The position numbers and the translations under genes were made by a program. 64,000 bases of DNA from Artocarpus heterophyllus (taxonomy: Eukaryota > Streptophyta > Magnoliopsida > Rosales > Moraceae): contig CM046341.1 of NCBI GenBank assembly GCA_025403435.1, positions 24,143,725 through 24,207,724 on the forward strand. The letters run 5' to 3'. Positions 23,463 to 34,212 of this stretch are shown here, one piece after another. Each line of letters opens with the position of its first letter. The first letter of the stretch is position 1. Under the pieces are notes generated by a model. The model was not told the DNA's origin, ran no database searches, and saw only the letters and a program-made list of their open reading frames with translations.

Positions 23463-24820
23463 GTCCAACACCTGATATGCTATCATAAAAACCCGATTTG
23501 CTAGTACCACAATGCTAGGCATGATTCCCATGCCCGTTTTAGTCTAGAAGGCCGCTCAGGTCATAGTTTCAATAGTATAGTGCATATGACGTGATAGAAT
23601 CATTTTTGGGCTTAATGGGCTTAGAACCAATTATGAACCTATTAAATGGATGAATATGGCTAACTAGAACTTAATTTAAGAATCATGAATTTAGGAAATA
23701 TCTAATTTAGTGGATTGAGGTCATATAGATTTAGTGACGATAGATAATTAAATAATTAAATTAATTAATTATCAATTTTGATATGAACTAATGGCAATTA
23801 AGGAAAAAAATTATATATTATGAGGATTTAATAAAATAATTAATTCTTGTAATAGAAATAGTGATTTTTATGATCCTTTGATAAACAATTTCTAATAGAA
23901 TGATCAAATTTGATCTTACAACTATGTTAAAATTAAAAATAGCATAAAATAGGTTATTCTTGCACACTTTTAATGGATGTCTTGTTTAGAACCGTTCTCT
24001 ATAGAGGATAAGGAATTTCAAGCAAACTGAAAAACCTATTATGAGAAAACAGGTAAGTAGGAATCTTGTCTACAGTGTGGGTAGTTTAAAATAAATGTTT
24101 TTTTTTTCTAAAAGTAGTAAGCATGTTTAAATTCTAGTCACAGCATGATATGCCATGTCATGTTGCATGCTTGCTAAATTGATTAGTGAAACTTCTAAGG
24201 ATGAACTAATTAAGAGAATCGTACCAACCCCTTGACCTACGAGATGGCTTAAGATTTAAAAATAAAAGAAAAATTAAATTAGGTCACAGTGTTGTTGGGG
24301 CCTTGCAAACCCTAACATCCTATTGATCGCGTGTAACCAATACGACTATTCGGGCCCGATAAATAAGAAGACAATATCATAACTAAGAATAATCATACAT
24401 ACATTTTTATTGTTATTACATGTTATTTCAAATATTTTGCAAATTATTATTCCTACTTACTGAGCAAAAACTCATTCAAGAATATTCATAGTATAGGTAA
24501 ACAACTTGCTAATAATGTTTAATGGATGGTAGCGAAGCGGCAAACGATTAGAGTGGAGTCATAGGAAATGGATACCATGCCTTATTTTCTGCATATAGTT
24601 TTTGATAATTATACTCGTTTTATATTATGTATAACTGTATGACTCTAGTACTGGGTATATTTTAGGATTACTATTAAATCAAAATTAGTTTTAAATCAAA
24701 ATTAACTAGCAAAATTAACTTTTGAAAGATAGTTATAAAAAAATGTTTTGCAAAATTAAGTAATCTAAGTAAATGTATGTTTAAGTAATTAAGTAACGGC
24801 CATGTAGGTAGGGTTGTTAC
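23463..24820 (+). mobile_element. Ty3/gypsy LTR remnant, plus strand
   Basis: It starts about TGTCCAACACC and ends GGTTGTTACA at 24820, with the conserved gypsy LTR block in plus orientation (donor-like CAG|GTAAGT at 24051-24058, ACTTACTGAGC at 24455). No matching duplication flanks it: the left neighbour is the broken end of copia-2 and the right neighbour is SIRE-like env. It therefore probably marks a rearrangement junction. The left boundary is uncertain. Confidence 0.5.
24053..24496 (+). other. candidate LTR intron, degraded copy
   Basis: The donor AG|GTAAGT is at 24051-24058 and the acceptor-like TATAG|GTAA ends at 24496. The paired motifs and the hairpin (TGAGCAAAAACTCA, 24460-24473) have lost several pairs, mostly by G-to-A changes, as expected in an old methylated copy. 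Confidence 0.35.
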
Positions 24821-25620
24821 ACTATTACTTGTGAACTAAAAGGAAAAATCATTGAATTGAATCTTGAATCCCTAAGTCGAGCCTTAAACATACCAAATGA
24901 AGATATTCTTGTTCGGTCATTAGAGGCTTTTTGTACTGTCTTTCCTAAGCTTAACATTTTTCAGCACCTTATGAATATTTTTGAGACAATTTTTGGTCTT
25001 AAGCCCCTTACACAAGACCTACCTCTTAGAACCTGTGCTGTTCACTATATCATTTCTGTAAACTTTATTCCTAAAACGGGTCACAAAAAAGAGCTCACCA
25101 AGGTCGATATGTCTCTCTTCTGTTGTATCCTTTCAAATTCTAGTGTCAAAGTTTACATATCATCCTTCATCGCATGATTGACGCGGCTAATAATCAATCA
25201 AATAATTCTCTACCTTTTGGAAAAACGCTTACCCATATCTTTGAGTATTTTGAGATTTCACTTCTTTGGAAGACGGATAGGCAAGAACCAAACATCCATT
25301 CATTCTTTAATGAATCATCCCTCAAGAAAATGGGGTGTACTTTTTACTAGACAGAATTTGGTATGGTAAAGGGGTTGAGGCTCCTGCTTTAGACGAGGTT
25401 AAGCAATAAGAATTTGCTCTAGCAGAAAAGCATTGTGTAATAGAAGAAGTAGGACCTCCACACGTTCTACATATGGGTTCTTCTTCTTAAACTCCCTATC
25501 AACATCTCGTTTTAGGTTCGACATCTTTGAGTCAAACTCTATTGCCTACCAAGCTCACACTGATGAACAATATGCTCAACTCAGCAACAACATGGCAACT
25601 TTAAGCTCCACCATAGGAAA
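24821..25620 (+). pseudogene. env-like / 'putative plant transposon protein' ORF of the SIRE-like element
   Basis: Two frames together cover about 260 codons. The first (to 25177) includes CELKGKIIELNLESLSRALN, then a segment with LPLRTCAVHYIISVNFIPKTGH. The second (from about 25161) starts HRMIDAANNQSNNSLPFGKT and goes on to LTHIFEYFEISL. The arrangement of an RLLHYxI segment, a Leu-rich helix and a LPFGxLLTxIF motif is that of the env-like or plant-transposon-protein ORF found downstream of pol in SIRE-type copia elements; no function has been proven for it. No signal peptide or membrane segment is evident in what remains. The frame shift near 25165, stops at about 25350 and 25410, and the LTR insertion at 25620 inactivate it. 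Confidence 0.5.
25616..25620. repeat. target-site duplication GGAAA, left copy
   Basis: Identical to 30268-30272 on the other side of the solo LTR. Confidence 0.9.
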
Positions 25621-26750
25621 TGTAACGACCCGCCCTTATGTGGCTGTCACTTAACTTAAACATCATCATAAACTTAAACTTACTTACAATTAAGGTAGAG
25701 AAGTTTAGGATAAATTTTTTTTTTCCAATATATGTATGGATTCTTACTGAGGAATCCTTAACATGAAACCTTAGAGAAAATAATAATTATTTTTCAAATC
25801 TTAATAACAAACGAATTCTTATTGATAAAGAATTCTTAACATATAACCTTAAAAGATATAATAATCATTTCTCAAAACTTCATTGTGTAAACCTAATGTA
25901 ATATATAAAATTCTCAAATGTGATAATAACGTAATAATAAGCATTACGTCTTAACATAGTTATAATTTCTAAAAGCATGATCCGTTACATAATTCATAAC
26001 ATTAATTTCTTAAAACATAACCATAGTACTTTTCTTGAACCTTTCCTTTTAAAACATAAGGGTAATTATTTAGCAAGTATTACTTTAAAGACATTTCTCA
26101 ATTTAGATAAAACTATTTTCAAGACAATTTTAAATTAAATATTAAAATAAATCTCATTTAAATGCTCTCTAAAACTTTCTTAGCAATTATTATATATAGT
26201 TGCTTATAATTTTAACATCATAGAAATATCATATTATTTTTTCTTAAAGTTAAACCTTCTTAAACTAAACAAAACATGATTTCTTATAACTTAACCTTTA
26301 AGTTTAAGATACTAATTTCTTAAAGCTTTTCTTTAAACCTTTAATAATAATTTCATAGAAACATATTCATAAAATTCATTTCTTAACTTAATGTAAAACT
26401 CCAATAATCCTTTGTAATTCCAGATAAACCTATAATTTTCTTTCCTATAAATTGTGCATTAGTTGCATCGTTTATTGCAATATCTTTAAGCTTTGAAATC
26501 CTCTGGACCAAGGTTGCGTAATCACAAGCTCGATTTTTAAAACATAATTACGTAAATTATTTACTTATTCATATGCACATAAATTTTCGTAAGGTGTAAA
26601 CATACGAAATTTTGTAAAATAAAACATGCATAAATTCATAAAATACTAATGCGGAAATATTACATTGCGTGAGCGGTATCCATTCCCATCTTCACCATTC
26701 GTCCGCTGCTCACCACTGGCCATCAAGTGTCGCTGATAGGTTTTTCTTAC

Positions 26751-27408
26751 CTACAGCATGAACATACTTAAATGAGCTTTCGCTCAGCAAGTAGGAAATT
26801 AACCTCGCAAAACATAATTAAAAATCATTTTAATAAAAATATGCATGAGCATTTTATGCTTGCTTATCAACTTGATTTATGCTTAATTATTTAGGCTGTA
26901 ACTTATCTTCTTACTTTAGGCCCGAGTGATCGTACCGGTTGCGCGCGAGTCTTGGGAAGTTAGGGTTCGCGAGGTCCCAACGACACCAAGATCATTCATT
27001 TCTTTAACATGAAGCCTCCCCATGGGTCGGGAGGTTGGTACGACACCCCTAACTTGTCTCATAAGTTTCACTTGTTTTATTTTGTGTATGCAGTATGACT
27101 TATCACTACATGACATCACAATTTCGTAATTCATGAATCATAACTCATAATCATAGATGAATCATAAATCATTATCATACTTCACTTGAAGGTGATTAAA
27201 CAATATAATTTATATATTGCATACATCATACATTAATCATATCATCATCATCATAGCATTTCACATCATTTCATAACATAGCACATCACATCATAACTTA
27301 TAACAGTGTAATAAATCACTGGTCATGCATTTTCATAAATTTTATGAAAATATTTAAAATTAATCTATTTTTAAAGCTATTCATGCGGTAGGCGAGATTC
27401 CTACTTAC
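26751..27408 (-). other. candidate LTR intron with complementary ends
   Basis: On the minus strand the donor TAG|GTAAGT (GT at 27408-27407) is followed by CCTACCGCATGAA (27392-27380). The acceptor GCTGTAG ends at 26751 within TTCATGCTGTAGG, which pairs with the donor-side motif at 12 of 13 positions. The hairpin TGAGCGAAAGCTCA is at 26786-26773. Confidence 0.45.
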
Positions 27409-27589
27409 CTAGACTCTGAGCTGTGCGGGTCCAGTTGCATCTCGTTGTATCCATAGTATACGCTGCATCCTCAACAGTGCTCCTCGGACCACTGTGGATG
27501 GCTAGGAATGATCCATGGAGATTTATTATTGTTGAAAACATCATTTTGGACTCCGTTACTGCAGTTTGAGTTGCCTCGATCCACGTGTA

Positions 27590-28760
27590 GTTGGTATCGA
27601 ATGATTTTCACCGGAGTGGAATTAGCTCGAACAAAGATCACCATCGCGTTCAGAGCGTCAAAATGAGTTGGGAGGCGGTCTCAGATCGTCGATCGGAGGT
27701 CGAGAGCTCGGGACCCGAGGTTCGCCGGAGGCCGGTCACCCGCGGCGGCGCATGCGGCTGCTCTGGTGGGCGGTGACGGCTGAAACTTCAGCTTCCCCCA
27801 TTTTTTGACCTCCTGAGTTCGATGGCAGCCTCAATTTTACACAATTTGGCCTCTAACCATGCAGATCGAAGCCCGACAGTGGCGGCAAAATCGAGACTCT
27901 GATCGTGGCCTTCCGACGAAGATATTGTGAAATTAAGTTAGGGCTTTCCTTTGTCGGTGTCCTCTGAGCATTTCCCCTCCATTGGCGCCTCTCAACACAA
28001 TGTAGAACAACGAATTCGTGGTGCTCTTGATGGCCCACGGCGGCGTTGGCCATTTTCCATCGCCGGCGATGCTTTCCGTGCAATTGGGGATTCAGTCATG
28101 GTAGTCGTCGGCCTCTGAGTCGATTGACACCGGTGGTGTGTGTCACCGCCGCCGGAATGGGCAAACCCGATCTCTCCCACGGCGGTGCACGATGGGCATG
28201 TGGAACTCCGGCCACCGGCGATGGTTCAAGCAATTATTTTGTGCCTTTTGCTCTTCTCAACCGTCTAAACATGATTGTATCCTCAATTTTGTCCAACGTC
28301 GTCGAAAACGGCGAAGTCGAACTCACCTATTGTGACGGCGGTGGTGTCTTCCATTCTCTGACCAACGGTGGTTGTGGTGTGAAATTGGAAGGTGTTTCTC
28401 ACTCCTCATCGCCCTCTGATTCTTTTGGTTCAGGCGGTGTCGATCAACGACGTCGGCGAGGGCAAGATCGGGTGGTGGCACGGCGGCAGGAATGGGGCAG
28501 CTCTGCCATTTTGCTACAGCTCAAATCGAGCTGGGTAATCGATGCCATTCTCTTCGTCTCTTCATTTTGAGCCTGTTGACACCAAGATCGTGTCAACCGG
28601 AGGTCTGATGGAGGAGAAATCACGTCGAAAAGATGACGTGTTTTTGTGGCTTCAATCGGTGGGTGTGGCCGCCTCCGGTGGAGTTGTGGGTGGCACGGTA
28701 CACCGTTGGACTCAGCTTCTCGAGATCTTCCCGATGGTGTAGGAGGTGTCAGAAATAGAG
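27590..28760. other. GC-rich island inside the solo LTR
   Basis: This is the only GC-rich, CpG-rich kilobase in the window. Open frames on both strands, such as 28046-28570 (+) and 28444-28845 (-), follow from the high GC content and show no recognisable domain. On the minus strand it lies directly downstream of the LTR TATA box and a CT-rich stretch, so it would be transcribed leader (R/U5) sequence. A captured host fragment is an alternative I cannot exclude. Confidence 0.55.
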
Positions 28761-28862
28761 GTCGGATCTTGGACTGAGTTTGAGGAGAGAGAGAGTAGAG
28801 AGAGAAAGTAGAGAGAGGAGGGAGAGCTGATCTGATTGGCTCCATTTTTTTTTATAGTCCAC

Positions 28863-28871
28863 ATATTTATA
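28863..28871 (-). promoter_or_regulatory. TATA box of the gypsy solo LTR
   Basis: TATAAATAT on the minus strand, followed about 35-60 bases later by a CT-rich initiator-like stretch (28760-28830). Confidence 0.5.
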
Positions 28872-30267
28872 GACAACTTTGTATCTACACAGTCTAAACT
28901 GTGTTGTGTCGGATAGATCAAATTTGATCCGTAAACTTGAAATTTTTATAGACATAACTGTACTTTTTAAAATTGTAATATTCTCATTCTTTAAAATATT
29001 ACATAAATTCTAATTTTCTTGTTGTATCAATGCCGTATAAACATCTTCATACCGTCATAAAAATCATTTTCATAAAAGTTATCCCTACTATATGGATTTT
29101 GTGATTTAATTTTGGTACAATAAACTTAGATACATTTATCTTCAAAACTGACGATTAGCTATTTTTTCAATTGTATCCATATTTATACATGTGTATATAT
29201 ACATATGTATGTATTTTAAGAAAATGTTATATGTTTAAAACTTTGCTCAATATAAGTATTTTTATTATTTTTAACTTTTTAAAACTTTAAAATGTAATAA
29301 CATATATTTATCATTAGAAATTTTCATGTTGTAAACTTCAAATTTTATTATGAAAACAATAGTTGTAATTTTGTAAAAGTTTTGTAAATTAAATTGACTA
29401 TCTAAAAGTCAATTTAATTTATAATTCCCAACTTAGCACAATTTCGTGCTTTACGGATATAACTTGAACTATTTCTCATAAAGAGCTATTTATGGTTCCA
29501 CAACTTAGCAATAGATTAACATTTGTGGATCCCATCAACGCCCTTTTTCTTCTTTACTATTACTATGACAATTGTTATTATTATTATTGTCTTTACAATA
29601 ATAATATTAAACTTTACGTAATTATTAATGTGTATAATAATTAACCATACACATTCAAAATATTGAAATTCTTGAAGTTCCAATGATCTTTATAATTTTC
29701 TTAAAATTCTCATCTTACTTTATGATCTCTATAAATTTCGAGATCAATCTTAGTAAAACATGTCATAAATCTTGCATACTTGAACTTGGTGCTCACCATT
29801 TTCAATTTATGGTATGGAGCTCATGATCACTTTTGATCTGGGTTTGTTTTACTGAACTGACATCATATAGGAATTTTCCACATCATCATAGTAAGTTGGA
29901 AATTCCACTTTTTGTCAAGTAATCCCAATTTAAACATTCTAATTGAGATTCTTATAAAAATAATTTCTTTGGCTCGTACATCAAATCAATAAATCATAAA
30001 CTTTTAATTTAGCACATTAAATAATTATTTTTAATTATTTTAATGTACTATAATAACATTACATTATTACATGTTTCATAAATAAAGCACATAAATTTGT
30101 GCATTCACAACATTATTTATTTCTAAGGTCTTATGGCTAGTAAAACCTTCAAATTTGCGTGTTAATAATGCTCAATTTGTACTTTCTCAAGTACTTGGCT
30201 TAGTAATGATGGAAAAATACTCAATTAATTATACTTATTAATTTCTGGATTTTTTTCGGTCATTACA

Positions 30268-30843
30268 GGAAAGATCCTCAAAGAACTCTGACATCTCAAC
30301 ATGTGAGGGCCACCTCCATCTTGATTAGTTTTATAGCTTTGTTTCTCTTTCATATTTAGGATTTTTTTTATGTTTACTTTTTTCTCTCTTTTAAGACCAT
30401 TTTGGGTTTTATACTTTGGATTTTGTATCATTTTGTAGTTTTATGGTTTTTTAGTTTCATGTTTGACTATGTGTTGATTTTGTCTCTCTTTTTTCTTGAT
30501 GATAAAGGGGAGAAGGTATGATTGATTGCTTTGATTAGTTTACATTGATTGCATATTTTGTTCAAAACAGGGGGAGAAAATGAATATGATGCAAGGGGAG
30601 CTATGTTTATATTTATTTATTTTTACAAATTTCATTTAGATTGAGATTGAGATTATTTTGATTAAATTTTATTTGTGAGATACTAGCAAATTTCCTCTAG
30701 ATTGTATACATTAAGGGGGAGTTGTATGATGTTTAACTAGGGGAGCTTAAGGTAAATATAGTAAGAAATATCTGAGAAGAACTTTTTACATCTTTTAATT
30801 TTCTTTTCTTATTTTACTTAAAGCAATTAATTATTTGTCACGT
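30268..30843 (+). other. SIRE-like 3' UTR with repeated purine runs
   Basis: It resumes the env-like region after the duplicated GGAAA, then becomes non-coding. G-rich purine blocks (AGGGGAGAAGG, AGGGGGAGAAAA, AAGGGGAGC, AAGGGGGAG, AGGGGAGC) recur at about 30507, 30570, 30592, 30713 and 30739. Confidence 0.6.
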
Positions 30844-30857
30844 AAAAAAAGGGAGAT
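30844..30857 (+). other. polypurine tract of SIRE-like element
   Basis: AAAAAAAGGGAGAT, directly before the LTR start TGTTGG. Confidence 0.75.
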
Positions 30858-32170
30858 TGTTGGCCCTAAGGTTTCAAATGAAATACTTATTTTGTTTTGA
30901 TGACAACAAACAATTAATTACTTAAGTGCTAATAATTTACCTTTATTATGTAGGGCCATTTAGTATTATTATTTTAGCATCTCAAGATACTTGGAAGAAA
31001 TTCAATTCTCGAAGATGGATCAATTTATTGAGAGCTTGAAGATTGAAGAAATGACATCAATAGGCATGAAGAGTAGGTTTAATTTTTATTTCTAAGCTTG
31101 TACCATGTTATAGCATGCATATAGAATATATCAAGTTTAAATGGCTCAAGTTTGATTTTAATTCTTGCTTTTAAACTTGTTTTCTAAAGGTTTTAATCTT
31201 AATATCAAGTCTTTCAAAATATTTCTGAAGTCTTGAAACATTATTCTAAATTTGTTCTATATGCTAAAATCAAATTTCAAGACTTAGAATTGATCTTAAA
31301 ATATTTTTTAAGTCGTCTTAAAATAAATTAATTAAAGCAAATCTTTGAATCAAAGTTTAAGGTGGTAGGCTTGCTGACAAAGCTTGGTACAGTCCGATTG
31401 ACCAAACCATCCCAAAATGGGCTAGCTCGAGCAAAAGCTCAGTCGACCAAGCTATGTGTACAGCGGTCGACCGAACTGTCTAATGGCTAGTTTTCTAGCC
31501 ATTGCAATGCACCTCAAATGACTATAAATGGCTAGTTTCGGGTTTTAACCTATAAATAGCCACTTTTCTGACTTTGTTTACATAGAAGAAGACCTAGAAA
31601 CACCTCTGAACATACCTCTAAGTGTTCAACAATTCTTCAATCATTCTTGAGCCAAACTTGTTAAAAGTTCTCTTTGTGTGCTTAATCATCTCCTAGTGTA
31701 CTTCATGTTGTATTCTAAGCTTTTCTAGGAATTGTGAGAATTAAGCTTAAAATTTCCAAATCTTGTAAACCGAATGAATTTGTTTTTCGAAGCCTTAGTA
31801 AAATTTGAGGTTGTTTTGGTTAGTTAATCTCTATGAAATTGGCGGATTGTAAGAGGTTATGGTAAGCCTCGAGTAAACAAGTCACTAGATTATATTTATA
31901 GTGATTGTGCCAAAAAGACAGTCAAGATAGTGGAAGAGGTCGAGTCAACGCCTTGCTCAGCAGTAGTGGACGTAGGCATTTTGCCGAACCATTATAAATA
32001 GTGTTTGCAATTCTTTCTCCTTATCTCTTTAATATTATGCATTTATAGTTGTTTGAATTATTCTTTGTGCACTTATTGTTTGAGCAATCAATCTAGAAAT
32101 TTTCAATAATTGTAAAAAGTTTTAAAAACCCAATTCACCCTCCTCTTGAGTAGCTATTCTTGGGCTAACA
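30858..32170 (+). repeat. SIRE-like 3' LTR
   Basis: 1313 bases with near-perfect inverted ends, TGTTGGCCC and GGGCTAACA. A TATA box (TATAAATAG, 31551-31559) is present, and the end has a CAATTCACCCTCCTCTTG stretch, which I know as typical of SIRE/Maximus LTRs. A CGGTCGACCG-type palindrome lies at about 31470. Confidence 0.75.
31551..31559 (+). promoter_or_regulatory. TATA box in SIRE-like LTR
   Basis: TATAAATAG about 600 bases before the end of the LTR. Confidence 0.55.
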
Positions 32171-32900
32171 TGCATGTTAAGTCATGACATAAAGCGTGTT
32201 CACTAAAATTATATCATTGGTAATCTGAACATGAGAGAAGAGAAAGACATTTCATACCGACCTCCTTGATGTGAGGTTTTAAATGTTAAAAAGTTTTAAG
32301 CCTTTAGACCTAAGGAGTGAATCAGGTAGGTGTTGATCCTTGCTTGAGGTGAGGATCAAGTTAAGTTAAGTTATGGCCTTATTGTTCGATGGTCATATAC
32401 ATACAGTATGTAAACTTGGGCCCATAATAGAAGTTAAAGTAAAATAAAACAAAGTTTATAAAGAAGCATAAATGAAATCATGAATTGTAATGATGTTTGA
32501 AAATGTTTGAAATGTTTTGTGAGACATGTTCCAACTTACTAAGCAAAATCTCAATTAGTTCGCTCATATTTTGTGAGACATGGTTTTTTTTTTCCTCTTG
32601 ATAATTGAAGTTAGGAGAATTTAGAAATGATCTTGAAACCTCTTTCATCATTAGCTTCAATTGTAAATTAATAGAAGGTTAGAGATTTTAGTAACACAAA
32701 TATAGTGGCACTTGAATTCAATAGAGGTTATAAACCTATACCAATAGGATTTGTTTAGTATGCAGGTTTCAACCGGTGTAATTTTGAGCTTTATAGCTTG
32801 AACTGATAGTTTTGAACTTATATGGTCTTAAAAATTATGTGTTTAGGATTTACATGTTTTTGGTTTGGCAAATTTGGCGAAAATCTTTCAAGACATTCAA
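32171..32900 (+). mobile_element. Ty3/gypsy LTR remnant
   Basis: Segments match the shared gypsy LTR block in plus orientation: a CATACCGACCTCCTTGATGTGAG stretch near 32257-32279, cognate to 18420-18440 in reverse, and AACTTACTAAGCAAAATCTC at 32533. It has no intact boundaries. Confidence 0.4.
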
Positions 32901-33650
32901 AAACTGAAATTCGGATTTGCTCCAGATATTATACATGGATTTGACTTGCAGATCAATCCCAGATGAACTCAAACTGAAGATAGAGATAAACTTGAAGAAA
33001 ATTCTAATTCTACTAAGGTTCAAATTCAAATTTAAAGTAGATTTTGTTTTTAGCTCTTTAAAAGGGAGGAAGCTTGTGATTTGTTTTGTGGGAGATTCAA
33101 GAAGATATTTTTGAAGAATTATATCAAGTGATTGCAACAAAAGCTCCAGATTCAATCTAGAAAATCATGTCACAATCTTATCAGTTAATGTCGTAAGATA
33201 TTATTGCAACATCAGATACAAAATTAGTTGTGACATTTGAATTTTTAACTGGCATTTTAAGATCTGGTCAAGCCCTAGAAGCAACTCTATATAAACCTCA
33301 ATTCATAAGGTGTTTTATATGTCTAGAGAGATGAGAAATCAGAGGTTTACGAGAAGATTATTTTTTAGCATTCTTTGGGAGAATAAGGTAAAGTTTTTGA
33401 AAGAAAACACACTACGCATTAAAGAGATTCGTCATGTGCAAAACTAGAAGACGAGTGATGCTCGCTAAATAGATCAATCTAAGTGTTACAACACAGAGGT
33501 GAAATAGGAAACAAGGATTGATGAAATTATACGTCTGATTAGTAATTGTAACTTTGTAGACTTTGTGGGTTATTCAATAGTTGGGTGTGGCTCAATAAAC
33601 ATAGGTTTAACAACCGCACTACAATAAAATTATATATGTCCTGTTATTTA
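32901..33650 (+). other. unassigned, LTR-like
   Basis: Non-coding. A TATA-like CTCTATATAAACC lies at about 33288, followed by T-rich and then ACAACCGCACTACA sequence, like the promoter-to-end part of a copia LTR. No termini or duplication were found. Confidence 0.25.
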
Positions 33651-34040
33651 CTTATTGCTTTCGGTAAATTTAATTAACTGGAATTTATTGAAATTTGGTA
33701 AATAACTAAACCGGATCTTTTGTATGGTTAAACGGTAATTTGGTATGTAAAGATTTGAATAGGGAATAAAACATTATATAAGAGAATTAATTTTTTAAAA
33801 TACCAATTTTAAACTATGATTTTAGAAGGAAAACGGGGAAGGTTTTGTACTGTAGAGAATGAATCAAAAAATTAAGAATTTAGGAGGATTGAGTTCTCAA
33901 AATTGATAATTTAGTCTGTATTAAACCAATTTTTACATTCAAAACCTGGTTTTTATATCCCTTACCAAATGCCAGTTTTGATGGACCTATAGGTTCAAAA
34001 CTATAGGAAACTGTATACCAAACGGGCACTAATAATATTT
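33651..34040. other. possible MITE-like remnant
   Basis: AT-rich and non-coding. Phrases TTTGGTATG (33732) and CATACCAAACGG-like (34014) could be decayed inverted ends, but I could not define them. Confidence 0.2.
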
Positions 34041-34086
34041 ATTTAAGATGCACATTTTACATGAGAACTCTACAACTCTTCGAACT

Positions 34087-34158
34087 TTTATTAATCAAAA
34101 AACATTCTTTCTATCTACACTGAGGATAAGATGAGAATGTCTCTTGACAACATTTATT
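34087..34158 (-). terminator. polyadenylation signals of the aldo-keto reductase gene
   Basis: Two AATAAA hexamers on the minus strand, at 34158-34153 and 34092-34087, lie 55 and 120 bases after the stop codon. Either would suit the 3' end of the transcript. Confidence 0.55.
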
Positions 34159-34212
34159 TCTAGGAGCATTAAAAAAAGAGGGCAACGTTCAAGCTATGAA
34201 AGATGTGAAAGT

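Larger units (their letters stand above)
25621..30267 (-). mobile_element. 4.65 kb Ty3/gypsy solo LTR
   Basis: On the minus strand it starts TGTAATGACCG and ends GGGTCGTTACA, with perfect GGAAA duplications at both sides and no internal element sequence. This makes it a textbook solo LTR of a long-LTR gypsy family. It contains a TATA box, a GC-rich island (27590-28760) downstream of it, and the conserved candidate intron (26751-27408). The terminal TGTAAYGACC and the shared block tie it to the other gypsy LTRs here, which I take to be Tekay/Del-type chromoviruses. Confidence 0.85.
24821..32170 (+). mobile_element. 3' end of a SIRE-like Ty1/copia element
   Basis: The order is env-like ORF, then a 3'UTR with repeated GGGGGAG-type purine runs, then a polypurine tract and an LTR starting TGTTGGCCC and ending GGGCTAACA. 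This is the layout of the 3' part of SIRE (Maximus) elements. Gag, pol and the 5' LTR are absent. A 4.65 kb gypsy solo LTR splits the env-like region. Confidence 0.65.

Noticed and set aside
28046..28570. 174-codon plus-strand ORF as a host gene
   Set aside because: It lies in the GC-rich part of a solo LTR, antisense to LTR transcription, overlaps open frames on the other strand, and has no recognisable domain.
33619..33635. Another CACTA terminus (CACTACAATAAAATT)
   Set aside because: No subterminal repeats follow and no matching opposite end is present; a 5-base match to CACTA is expected by chance.
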